From Pseudomonadota bacterium (GTDB taxonomy: Bacteria; Pseudomonadota; Alphaproteobacteria; Rhizobiales; Rhizobiaceae), in assembly GCA_023444445.1 (NCBI GenBank), contig JAEXMK010000212.1, positions 1 through 64,000 of the forward strand: 64,000 bases of DNA, read 5' to 3'. Position numbers and translations under genes: made by a program. This document shows, piece after piece, positions 35,361-42,968 of the stretch; the stretch's first letter is position 1, and each line of letters starts with the position of its first letter. The notes below the pieces were generated by a model. It was not told the origin of the DNA, did no database searches, and worked only from the letters and a program-made list of their open reading frames with translations.

Positions 35361-36047
35361 ATGCACAGCAAAGTCCCGTCGCAGACCCAGATTTTTTCGC
35401 AAGAGTTTGCGGCCTTCCTGTTCGACATGGATGGAACGCTGGTCAATTCGATCGCCGTCGTCGAGCGTGTATGGCGGGAATGGGCCGTTGCAAACGGCAT
35501 CGAGCCGAATGCTTTCCTGCAGCGCATTCACGGCATGCGGGCATCGGAGGTGATCCGTCGCGAGGCAGTTCCCGGACTTGATGTGGATGCAGAGGCCGAC
35601 GCAATATTGCGCGCCGAGATGGATGATGTGGACGGCATTATCCAGATACCCGGCGCAGCGGCCTTCCTTGCGTCTTTGCCCGCGGGAAAATGGGCAATCG
35701 TCACCTCAGCCGTGCGTGAGCTGGCGGAACGGCGGCTCGCCGCGGCCGGCATCACCCCTCCGCCCGTCATGATCTGTGCAGACGATGTGGTCAACGGCAA
35801 GCCAGATCCCGAGGGTTACCGGAAAGCCGCCGAGAAGCTCGGCGTGACGCCGGAAAGCTGCGTGGTCTTTGAGGACGCGCCCGCAGGCATTGAGGCGGGA
35901 GAACGCATGGGCGCCGCGGTGGTGGTCATCAACGTGACCCATTCCAACCCTATCGAAACGCCGCATCTTTCCATCGGCGGTTACGATGAGCTGGGTGTCG
36001 TGACTGACGAGAATGGTGGCCTGAAGCTGATCAGCGGCAAAGTCTGA
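35361..36047 (+). CDS. HAD-superfamily sugar phosphatase (DOG/GPP-like, HAD-IA)
   Basis: A 228-residue phosphatase. Motif I AFLFDMDGTLVNS is near residue 15 with the Asp nucleophile. Motif II is IVTSAVREL near 117 and motif III/IV are GKPDPEGYRKAAEKLG and VVFEDAPAGIEAGERMG near 150-178. The small four-helix cap (residues 30-95) has EVIRREAVPGLD. The nearest well-known enzymes hydrolyse 2-deoxyglucose-6-phosphate or glycerol-3-phosphate. A GGAAG precedes the start. It lies between the min operon and the FadR-TRAP cluster and may serve a general phosphate-recycling role. Confidence 0.88.
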   Translation: MHSKVPSQTQIFSQEFAAFLFDMDGTLVNSIAVVERVWREWAVANGIEPNAFLQRIHGMRASEVIRREAVPGLDVDAEADAILRAEMDDVDGIIQIPGAAAFLASLPAGKWAIVTSAVRELAERRLAAAGITPPPVMICADDVVNGKPDPEGYRKAAEKLGVTPESCVVFEDAPAGIEAGERMGAAVVVINVTHSNPIETPHLSIGGYDELGVVTDENGGLKLISGKV

Positions 36048-36112
36048 CGATCAGCCGCCGACCGGGCGACCCGCCTTCAAAAATAACCTATGAGCTTTTC
36101 CAAAACGGCTAA

Positions 36113-36164
36113 TTGACAGCCTCGCATAAATGCGTCCTAATAAAATTGGTAAGACCATCTTACC
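36113..36164 (+). promoter_or_regulatory. Promoter with FadR/GntR-type operator upstream of the TRAP cluster
   Basis: TTGACA at 36113-36118 is followed after 17-18 bases by a CTAATA-like -10 (about 36136-36142). Right after it, GGTAAGA (36148-36154) and TCTTACC (36158-36164) form a perfect 7-bp inverted repeat around CCA. The sequence TTGGTAAGACCA resembles operators of FCD-type GntR regulators such as UxuR. A repressor bound there would cover the transcription start. It sits about 45 bases upstream of the FadR-type gene, implying autoregulation and control of the whole operon. Confidence 0.6.
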
Positions 36165-36207
36165 GCTTGCGCGATTGGGGGGAGACCTTCGCGCTGGGAG
36201 GGACAGT

Positions 36208-36924
36208 ATGTTTGTGGCTCTGGAGCCGCGCCGCCTTTATCGGCTGGTTGCGGAACAAATTCGCTTGCTCATCGAAGGCGGGGAGCTGACCGAAGGTCAG
36301 CGCCTGCCGGCGGAACGGGACCTTGCCGAACGCTTCGGCGTATCGCGCCCCACTGTTCGTGAAGCGCTTATCGTTCTGGAAGTGGAAGGCCACATCCATA
36401 TTCGCATGGGTTCGGGCGTCTACGTAAGTGCAACCGGCAAACAGGCCAGGGAAAAGCCGCCGGTGCCGGATGCCCATGGGCCGTTCGAAATCCTGCAGGC
36501 GCGCTGCATCATCGAAAGCGCGATTGCGGAAGAAGCCGCGCGGCTCGCCACGCCGCAATGCATCGTCAAACTGGACGACATTATCGAGCGCATGGCCGGC
36601 GCCCTCGACAATTCGCCACAGGCGCTCAATCTCGACCGGGCCTTCCACACCGCGATTGCCGATATAATCGGAAATTCGGCACTGAACCGCTTTACCGGCC
36701 TGATCTATGACGAACGCAGCCTTTCGCCCTATTTCCAGAAGCTCGCCAGCTATTTCGAGGGTCCGCATACATGGATCCTCGCGGTCCAGGAGCACCAGGT
36801 GATCCGTGACGCCATTGCCGCCAACGACCCGGAAGGTGCGCGTGAGGCGATGCGACAGCATCTGACGCTGTCGCAAAAGAGATTTTCCGAAAGTTTCGGG
36901 GAGGAAACGATCGGAGAAGAGTAA
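36208..36924 (+). CDS. FadR-type (GntR family, FCD domain) regulator of the hexonate/hexuronate cluster
   Basis: A 238-residue regulator. The winged helix has RLLIEGGELTEGQRLPAERDLAERFGVSRPTVREAL, with the core RLPAERDLAERFGVSRP near residues 32-49. The FCD domain has EILQARCIIESAIAEEAARLA near 95, LDRAFHTAIADIIGNSALNRF near 145 and HQVIRDAIAANDPEGAREAMRQHL near 200, whose Asp/His residues coordinate metal and acid ligand. The start at 36208 has GGGAGGG upstream; an in-frame ATG 78 bases up would read through the putative operator. It heads an operon with TRAP and hexonate enzymes, like ExuR/UxuR regulators. Confidence 0.9.
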   Translation: MFVALEPRRLYRLVAEQIRLLIEGGELTEGQRLPAERDLAERFGVSRPTVREALIVLEVEGHIHIRMGSGVYVSATGKQAREKPPVPDAHGPFEILQARCIIESAIAEEAARLATPQCIVKLDDIIERMAGALDNSPQALNLDRAFHTAIADIIGNSALNRFTGLIYDERSLSPYFQKLASYFEGPHTWILAVQEHQVIRDAIAANDPEGAREAMRQHLTLSQKRFSESFGEETIGEE

Positions 36925-36985
36925 CCGCGCCACAACCGGCGACGGGAAAAACAGAAATCTGGCTTTAATTCGGGAGGAGTTAAGA

Positions 36986-37960
36986 ATGAAAATCAGATTG
37001 TCGACTTTGATGGGCGCAACAGCCGCCATCTTGCTTTCCGCCTTGGCGGCACAGGCGCAGACCACGCTGAAATGGGCGCATGTCTACGAGACCTCCGAAC
37101 CGTTCCACACCGATTCGGTCTGGGCGGCGGAAGAGATCGCCAAGCGCACCGAGGGCCGCTACAAGATCGATGTCTTTCCGGCCTCCCAGCTCGGCAAGGA
37201 AGCCGATATCAATCAGGGCCTGAAGATCGGTACGGTTGATATCATCATTTCCGGCTCGAGCTTTGCAGCGCGTGACTTCAAGCCGATCGGCGTCACCTAC
37301 TTCCCCTATATCTTTCGCGACCCGAGCCATCTAATCGCCTATACCAAAAGCGATATCTTCAAGCGGCTCGCCAAAGGTTATGAGGACAAAACCGGCAACC
37401 ACATCGCCGCCGTCAGTTATTACGGTACGCGCCACACCACCTCGAACAAACCGATCGCCACCTGCGCGGATATGGCCGGGCTGAAGATGCGCGTTCCTGA
37501 CGTTCCCGCTTATCTCGCCATGCCGCGCGCCTGCGGCGCGAACACCACGCCGATTGCTTTTGCGGAAGTCTATCTGGCGCTTCAGAACGGCACCGTCGAT
37601 GCGCAGGAAAACCCGCTGACAACCATCGAGGCGAAGAAGTTCTTCGAAGTGCAGAAGAACATCGTGCTCACGGGCCATATCGTCGATCACCTCAACACGG
37701 TGGTCTCCAAGAACCTGTGGTCCAAGCTGTCAGATGAAGACAAGAAAATCTTCACCGAAGTCATGCAGCAGGCTGCAGAGCGCACCACAAAGACCATCGA
37801 TGAACGCGAGAAAAGCCTTGTGGAAGACTTCAAGAAGCGCGGCCTGACGGTCGCTGAAGTCGACAAGGCCGACTTCGAAAAGAACGTCATCGAAAAAGTG
37901 AAGTTCGAGGACTTCGGTTACGACAAGGCCGACTGGGAAGCCATTCGCGCCGTCAAGTGA
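36986..37960 (+). CDS. dctP: TRAP transporter substrate-binding protein DctP
   Basis: A 324-residue periplasmic binding protein with a signal peptide (residues 1-25, ending LAAQAQ). Family blocks are TLKWAHVYETSEPFHTDS, IDVFPASQLGKEADINQGLKIGTVDI, the carboxylate-binding CADMAGLKMRVPDVPAY near residue 160 and ANTTPIAFAEVYLALQNGTVDAQENPLTTI near 185. The Arg in KMRVP binds the carboxylate of the ligand in this family. The next two genes are the matching permeases. Linkage to an idonate-type dehydrogenase and mannonate dehydratase suggests a sugar acid ligand. A GGGAGGAG ribosome site precedes the start. Confidence 0.94.
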   Translation: MKIRLSTLMGATAAILLSALAAQAQTTLKWAHVYETSEPFHTDSVWAAEEIAKRTEGRYKIDVFPASQLGKEADINQGLKIGTVDIIISGSSFAARDFKPIGVTYFPYIFRDPSHLIAYTKSDIFKRLAKGYEDKTGNHIAAVSYYGTRHTTSNKPIATCADMAGLKMRVPDVPAYLAMPRACGANTTPIAFAEVYLALQNGTVDAQENPLTTIEAKKFFEVQKNIVLTGHIVDHLNTVVSKNLWSKLSDEDKKIFTEVMQQAAERTTKTIDEREKSLVEDFKKRGLTVAEVDKADFEKNVIEKVKFEDFGYDKADWEAIRAVK

Positions 37961-37969
37961 GCCAAGATC

Positions 37970-37993
37970 CGGTGCGGCCCCGTTGCCGCACCG
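37970..37993 (+). promoter_or_regulatory. Strong hairpin between dctP and dctQ
   Basis: CGGTGCGGC and GCCGCACCG form a perfect 9-bp stem with a six-base loop, ten bases after the dctP stop. No T-run follows closely enough for full termination. This position between a binding protein and its permeases is typical of hairpins that protect the binding-protein mRNA or attenuate downstream expression. Confidence 0.65.
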
Positions 37994-38020
37994 CCCTTTC
38001 TCTCCAGACGGGATATCTCA

Positions 38021-38593
38021 ATGTCGCAGGAAATCCATACTCAGGTCACGCCTGAGGAACTCGCCCATACGTTCGATGAGGCGCCGCCGGAGGTCGATCT
38101 CAAGGTCTATTCATTCGAGGACTGGGTCACGCTTGGCCTTTTCTGGCTGATGACGGGCTGCGTGTTCCTCCAGTTCTTCACCCGCTATGTGCTCAACGAC
38201 AGTTACGCTTGGACCGAAGAAATCGCCGTCAACTGCCTGATCGGCGTGGTGTTTTTAGGTTCGGCCATGTGCGTGCGCATGTCGCGCCACATCCAGGTTG
38301 ATGTGCTTTATCATTATGTGCCGCCGCAGGTGGCCCGCGCCATGTCGATCCTTGTCGATGTGCTGCGGATCCTGTTCTTCGCCTACACCTCATGGCTGAT
38401 GTGGCGTTATCTGGAAATCGTCGCGGATGAGGAGATGGTCACCGTGGCGCTGCCGCGCAATATCGTTTTCTACACGGTTCTGGCCGCTTTCGTTCTGATG
38501 TTCTTCCGTTCGGTGCAGGTCTTCATCGCCAATATGCAGCGCGGTTATTCCGTTCTGGAACGGCCCGAAGAATTCCAGAGCGCGGAGGATTGA
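38021..38593 (+). CDS. dctQ: TRAP transporter small permease DctQ
   Basis: A 190-residue membrane protein with four predicted helices. The diagnostic TRYVLNDSYAWTEEIAVNCLIGVVFLGSAMCVR near residue 55 contains the family W-x-E-E motif (AWTEEIA). The hydrophilic ends face the cytoplasm. It forms the transport complex with DctM, four bases downstream, and with DctP. No ribosome site stronger than GACGGGATA is seen. Confidence 0.93.
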   Translation: MSQEIHTQVTPEELAHTFDEAPPEVDLKVYSFEDWVTLGLFWLMTGCVFLQFFTRYVLNDSYAWTEEIAVNCLIGVVFLGSAMCVRMSRHIQVDVLYHYVPPQVARAMSILVDVLRILFFAYTSWLMWRYLEIVADEEMVTVALPRNIVFYTVLAAFVLMFFRSVQVFIANMQRGYSVLERPEEFQSAED

Positions 38594-38597
38594 TCAG

Positions 38598-40004
38598 ATG
38601 CTGCTTCTCATCGGCTCATTTCTTCTATTGATGCTGATCGGCCTGCCTGTCGCCATCTCCATGGCTTCAGCGTCGCTGCTCTACATCGTTTTTTACAACG
38701 TCGCGCCCGATATCATCGCGGCGCAGCGCCTGATCGCAGGTGTGGAAAGCTTCCCGCTTCTGGCCGTTCCCTTCTTCATCCTAGCCGGCAACTTGATGAA
38801 TACGGCAGGCGTGACAGGACGTATCTATTCCTTCGCCGTGGCACTCGTCGGCTGGATGAAGGGTGGTCTCGCCCAGGTCAACATCATCGGTTCGGTGATC
38901 TTTTCCGGCATGTCGGGCACGGCACTTGCCGATGCCGCCGGCATCGGCACCATCGAAATCAAGGCCATGAAGGACCACGGTTATCCGGTCGAAGCGGCCG
39001 TCGGCGTCACTGCCGCTTCCGCAACGCTCGGCCCGATCTTCCCGCCATCGCTGCCCTTCGTCATCTACGGCATGATGGCCAATGTCTCCATCGGAGCATT
39101 GTTCATGGCAGGCATCATTCCCGGCGTCGTCATGACGCTTTTGATGATGATCACGGTTGCCGTCTTCGCCTATGTCAAAGGCTGGGGCTCCGATACGCCG
39201 TTTAACCTCAGAACCATTTTCGGCGCGTCACTGGAAGTCCTTATCGTCATGATGGTGCCACTCGGCATCTACATCCTCACGGCGCTCGGCCTGTCGCTCA
39301 ACCTGTCGATCCTGATCGTGCTGGTCATCCTGCTCGCCTGCGACTGGTATTTCGACTTCTCCGCCGTGATGGCGCTGATGACGCCCGTGATCCTGATCGG
39401 CGGCATGACCATGGGCTGGTTCACACCGACGGAAGCAGCCGTCGCGGCCGTTCTCTGGTCACTGTTCCTCGGCCTCGTCCGCTATCGCACGATGACCTTC
39501 AAGACGCTGGCGAAATCGACCTTCGACACAATCGAAACCACCGCATCGGTGCTCTTCATCGTTGCGGCTGCCTCGGTTTTCGCATGGCTGCTGACCGTCA
39601 GCCAGGCAGCGCAGCTTCTGTCGGCGGCGATCCTGACGATCACGGACAGCAAGTGGATTTTCCTAGTGCTGGTCAATCTGCTCATGCTGTTCGTGGGCTG
39701 CTTCCTCGATACGATTGCGGCCATCACCATCCTCGTGCCGATCCTTCTGCCGCTGGTGCTCCAGTTCCATATCGATCCGGTGCATTTCGGCCTCATCATC
39801 ACCCTCAACCTGATGATCGGATTGCTGCATCCGCCGCTCGGCATGGTGCTGTTCGTGCTCTCGCGCGTGGCGAAACTCTCCGTCGAACGCACGACCATGG
39901 CCATCCTGCCGTGGCTGGTGCCGTTGTTCGTGGCGCTACTGCTGATCACCTTCGTTCCGGCCATCACCCTGTGGCTGCCGACCGAGATGGGCCTGATCCG
40001 CTGA
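38598..40004 (+). CDS. dctM: TRAP transporter large permease DctM
   Basis: A 468-residue sodium-coupled permease with about twelve helices. Family motifs are GLPVAISMASASLLYI near residue 14, LLAVPFFILAGNLMNTAGVTGRI near 53, GMSGTALADAAGIGTIEIKAMKDHGYP near 100 and FPPSLPFVIYGMMANVSIGALFMAGIIPG near 145. A longer-than-usual middle segment (residues about 195-260) adds one or two extra helices compared with the common 425-residue form. It completes the DctPQM set. Confidence 0.93.
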   Translation: MLLLIGSFLLLMLIGLPVAISMASASLLYIVFYNVAPDIIAAQRLIAGVESFPLLAVPFFILAGNLMNTAGVTGRIYSFAVALVGWMKGGLAQVNIIGSVIFSGMSGTALADAAGIGTIEIKAMKDHGYPVEAAVGVTAASATLGPIFPPSLPFVIYGMMANVSIGALFMAGIIPGVVMTLLMMITVAVFAYVKGWGSDTPFNLRTIFGASLEVLIVMMVPLGIYILTALGLSLNLSILIVLVILLACDWYFDFSAVMALMTPVILIGGMTMGWFTPTEAAVAAVLWSLFLGLVRYRTMTFKTLAKSTFDTIETTASVLFIVAAASVFAWLLTVSQAAQLLSAAILTITDSKWIFLVLVNLLMLFVGCFLDTIAAITILVPILLPLVLQFHIDPVHFGLIITLNLMIGLLHPPLGMVLFVLSRVAKLSVERTTMAILPWLVPLFVALLLITFVPAITLWLPTEMGLIR

Positions 40005-40018
40005 CGTAAACATCATTG

Positions 40019-40040
40019 CCCGCGCGGTTCGCCGCGCGGG
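40019..40040 (+). promoter_or_regulatory. UUCG-loop hairpin after dctM
   Basis: CCCGCGCGG and CCGCGCGGG form a perfect 9-bp GC stem capped by TTCG, a very stable tetraloop, 15 bases after the dctM stop. There is no T-run, so it is more likely a partial terminator or mRNA-stability element separating transporter and enzyme genes. Confidence 0.65.
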
Positions 40041-40075
40041 TTCATCATTCCATATCCAGACATGAGGGCATCGTC

Positions 40076-41122
40076 ATGCAGACACGCGTGGCACGTCTAT
40101 ACGGTGAGAAGGACATTCGCGTCGAGACGCAGGATCTCGCTGAGCCGGGACCCGGCGAAGTGCTGCTCGCCATGGCGGCGGGCGGCATCTGCGGCTCCGA
40201 TCTTCATTATTATCAGGATGGCGGTTTCGGCCCGGTCAGGGTGCGCGAACCGATCATCTCCGGGCATGAGGCCTCCGGCCATGTGCGGGCGCTGGGGGAA
40301 GGCGTCAGCGGGCTCGCCATCGGTCAGCTCGTCGCCGTCAATCCCTCGCAACCCTGCGGCCATTGCCAGTTCTGCCTGAAGGGCCAGCCTATCCACTGCC
40401 TTGAGATGCGCTTCATGGGCAGCGCCATGCGCCTGCCGCACGAGCAGGGCATGTTCCGCGACCGGCTGGTGGTTCGCGCAAAACAATGCGCAGCATTTTC
40501 AAACGCGACCTCGCCCGCCGAGGCCGCCTGCACCGAACCACTTGCGGTCTGTCTCCATGCCGTCGCCCAGGCTGGCGATCTTACCGACGCGAAGGTACTG
40601 GTGACGGGAGCCGGCCCGATCGGCCTCTTGACCATCGCCGCCGCCCGACATGCGGGCGCAAGTATCATCGTCGCAACCGATCTGACCGATGCGGCGCTGG
40701 AGCGAGCGCCGGCCATGGGCGCGGACCGCACGATCAATGTCGCGAAGGACGCCGAGGCGCTTTTGCCCTATCAGGATAACAAGGGTTATTTCGACGTCAT
40801 TTTCGATTGCTCCGCCGCTGGCCCCGCGCTCCGCACTGCCTTTGCCTGCGTGCGCCCGCGCGGCACCATCGTGCAGGTGGGCGTCACCGGCGACATCACC
40901 ATTCCGCTCAATGCGCTTGTCAGCAAGGAAATCGTCTGGCGCGGTTCGCAGCGCTTTCATGATGAATTCGCCGTCGCCGCCGGGCTTATCTCAACGCGCA
41001 AGATCGATGTGCGGCCGATCATTTCCCACAGTTATCCGCTGGCCGAGGCGAAGGCCGCATTCGAGCAGGCCGGAGACCGCTCCGCCGCCTGCAAGGTGCA
41101 ACTGACATTTTCCGCAGACTGA
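40076..41122 (+). CDS. Zinc-dependent medium-chain dehydrogenase, L-idonate/L-gulonate 5-dehydrogenase type
   Basis: A 348-residue alcohol dehydrogenase-like enzyme. The catalytic zinc ligands are seen in GGICGSDLHYYQDG near residue 37 and SGHEASGHV near 63. The structural zinc cluster is PCGHCQFCLKGQPIHC near 96-111. The NAD-binding motif is LVTGAGPIGLLTIAAARHAGA near 178. The N-terminal pattern is closest to IdnD (L-idonate 5-dehydrogenase) and the L-gulonate 5-dehydrogenase group, which make 5-keto-gluconate or fructuronate. Start at 40076 was chosen for GAGGGCA upstream and family length. It precedes mannonate dehydratase. No mannonate oxidoreductase (UxuB) is seen in the window. Confidence 0.88.
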   Translation: MQTRVARLYGEKDIRVETQDLAEPGPGEVLLAMAAGGICGSDLHYYQDGGFGPVRVREPIISGHEASGHVRALGEGVSGLAIGQLVAVNPSQPCGHCQFCLKGQPIHCLEMRFMGSAMRLPHEQGMFRDRLVVRAKQCAAFSNATSPAEAACTEPLAVCLHAVAQAGDLTDAKVLVTGAGPIGLLTIAAARHAGASIIVATDLTDAALERAPAMGADRTINVAKDAEALLPYQDNKGYFDVIFDCSAAGPALRTAFACVRPRGTIVQVGVTGDITIPLNALVSKEIVWRGSQRFHDEFAVAAGLISTRKIDVRPIISHSYPLAEAKAAFEQAGDRSAACKVQLTFSAD

Positions 41123-41138
41123 TATTTGAGGGTTTAAG

Positions 41139-42347
41139 ATGAGACATACATGGCGCTGGTTCGGCCCGGTCGACAAGGTCACCGTTCAGGATGCGGCTCA
41201 GGCGGGTGCGGAAGGCATCGTCAGCGCGTTGCACCATATCGCCACCGGCGATGTCTGGCCGGTGGACGAAATCACCAAACGGCATGAGGCGATCAACGCC
41301 GGCGGGCTTTATTGGGACGTGGTGGAAAGCGTGCCCGTCTCCGAAGATATCAAGACCCAGACCGGCGACTGGAAAACCCACGTCGCCAACTGGCAGGAAA
41401 CCCTGCGGCGCCTCTCCGCCTCCGGCATCCGCACCGTCTGCTATAATTTCATGCCGGTGCTGGACTGGACCCGTACCGACCTGCGCTGGGAAACCAGATA
41501 CGGCGCAAAGGCGATGCGCTTCGATCTTTCCGATTTCGCCGCCTTCGACATTCATATTCTGAAACGTCCAGATGCCAGGGCAGACTACCCGGATTGGCTG
41601 CTGGAGGAAGCGGCGAAACGCTTCGCCGAGATGCCCGACACAAAAATCACCGCGCTGTCGCGCAATATCGGCGCTGGCCTGCCCGGCTCGGCGGATGGCT
41701 ATACCCTTCCGGAACTCCTCGAAAAACTGCGCTCCTATCACGGCGTCAACCGTGAAAGGCTGCAGCAGAACCTGATCGACTTCCTCTCCGAGGTGACCCC
41801 AGTTGCCGAAGACGTCGGCATTAACATCTGCGCCCATGGCGACGATCCGCCATGGCCCCTGCTCGGCCTGCCGCGTATTCTCTCAACAGAGGCGGATTAC
41901 GCTCATATGCTGTCGCAGGTCGACAGCCGCGCCAACGGCGTCACGCTCTGCACCGGCTCTCTCGGCGCGCGCGCGGATAACGACCTGCCCTTTATCGCCA
42001 GCCGTTTTGCCGATCGAATCCATTTCGTGCATCTGCGCAATGTGACGCGCGAGACCGATACCGTGCCCTGCTCCTTCTTCGAGGACGAACATCTTGAAGG
42101 CGGAACTGACATGGTGGCCGTCATCGCTGCCCTCATCACCGAAGAAGCCCGTCGACGCGCCGAGGGCCGTGAAGACCACACCATTCCGATGCGGCCGGAT
42201 CACGGGCAGGAAATCCTTGACGACCTGACGCGCGGCGCGCAGCCCGGTTACCCCGCCGTCGGCAGGCTGAAGGGGCTGGCGGAACTGCGCGGCATCGAGC
42301 GGACGCTGTCACACAGCCGCTTCGGTCTCGCGAATGGGAATGGCTAA
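41139..42347 (+). CDS. uxuA: D-mannonate dehydratase
   Basis: A 402-residue enzyme that dehydrates D-mannonate to 2-keto-3-deoxygluconate using Mn2+/Fe2+. The N-terminus RHTWRWFGPVDKVTVQDAAQAGA matches UxuA. Metal ligands are visible: His in INICAHGDDPPWPLLGLPRI near residue 231, Cys in GVTLCTGSLGARADND near 272, His in IHFVHLRNV near 295 and Asp in PMRPDHGQE near 350. It is 16 bases downstream of the dehydrogenase and ends the FadR-TRAP operon. This enzyme connects hexuronate or gulonate breakdown to the KDG branch. Confidence 0.95.
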   Translation: MRHTWRWFGPVDKVTVQDAAQAGAEGIVSALHHIATGDVWPVDEITKRHEAINAGGLYWDVVESVPVSEDIKTQTGDWKTHVANWQETLRRLSASGIRTVCYNFMPVLDWTRTDLRWETRYGAKAMRFDLSDFAAFDIHILKRPDARADYPDWLLEEAAKRFAEMPDTKITALSRNIGAGLPGSADGYTLPELLEKLRSYHGVNRERLQQNLIDFLSEVTPVAEDVGINICAHGDDPPWPLLGLPRILSTEADYAHMLSQVDSRANGVTLCTGSLGARADNDLPFIASRFADRIHFVHLRNVTRETDTVPCSFFEDEHLEGGTDMVAVIAALITEEARRRAEGREDHTIPMRPDHGQEILDDLTRGAQPGYPAVGRLKGLAELRGIERTLSHSRFGLANGNG

Positions 42348-42371
42348 TCGGAACTGGCCGCCGGGGATGTG

Positions 42372-42725
42372 TCAGCCTGCGGCCATCTTCGCCCGAAACA
42401 TGAGGTATGAATAGGTGGCCAATCCGCCGGCAACAGCCCCAGCGGCCTTCACGGCTGCGTCGGTCAGATGCGGATGGCGTGTGGGAGACAGGAATTGCAG
42501 CGCCTCGATGCCGAAAGCCGCTACGATACCGGCAGCGATGATGGCTAGCCAGTAACGCGGATAGGCAAGCACGAATGCCGCCGCGCAGACGGCAAATGCG
42601 CCGGCGCGATCAATACTGACCGTCGTCAACGTATGTGGCCTCAGCCCAATGGGGCTGACAGTCACGATTACGATCAGCAGTAGAAGCGACCAGGCAACAT
42701 ATTTCGGAAATCTGTTTGTCATCAT
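42372..42725 (-). CDS. VanZ-like small membrane protein
   Basis: A protein of about 117 residues with three or four hydrophobic helices (YVAWSLLLLIVIVTVSPIG near the start). The segment FGIEALQFLSPTRHPHLTDAAVKAAGAVAGG resembles the VanZ family core, in which E-x-x-Q and a following R/H-D pattern (EALQF then HLTDA) are conserved. VanZ proteins can affect teicoplanin resistance, but most are of unknown function. The start is uncertain: two adjacent ATG codons at 42725 and 42722 have no clear ribosome site, and an ATG 69 bases upstream is in frame. It is convergent with uxuA, 24 bases away. Confidence 0.75.
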   Translation of the reverse strand: MMTNRFPKYVAWSLLLLIVIVTVSPIGLRPHTLTTVSIDRAGAFAVCAAAFVLAYPRYWLAIIAAGIVAAFGIEALQFLSPTRHPHLTDAAVKAAGAVAGGLATYSYLMFRAKMAAG

Positions 42726-42968
42726 GGCGTCACAATAGAGCGTCGACCGAGGAAACGGAAGCGCGTCTTTTTCACGCCCCGCCCAATTAATCACACTTTT
42801 CGGTCAGATAGTTGAAAAACCGGCTTTCGCAAAGGCCTCGCACGGGCTAAGGCAGAAGGCAACCGGGCGAGGATCGCGGCTGATGGCGCTTATGCTGTCG
42901 CCCTTCGGTTCATGTCACGGTGTCGGGTGGGTTTTCCACACAGGATCAGATTTTCAGGGAAGAGCACA

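Noticed and set aside
35128-35553. A 141-codon plus-strand frame overlapping the start of the HAD gene
   Set aside because: Basic, low-complexity translation without a domain; the HAD frame covers the same bases with intact catalytic motifs.
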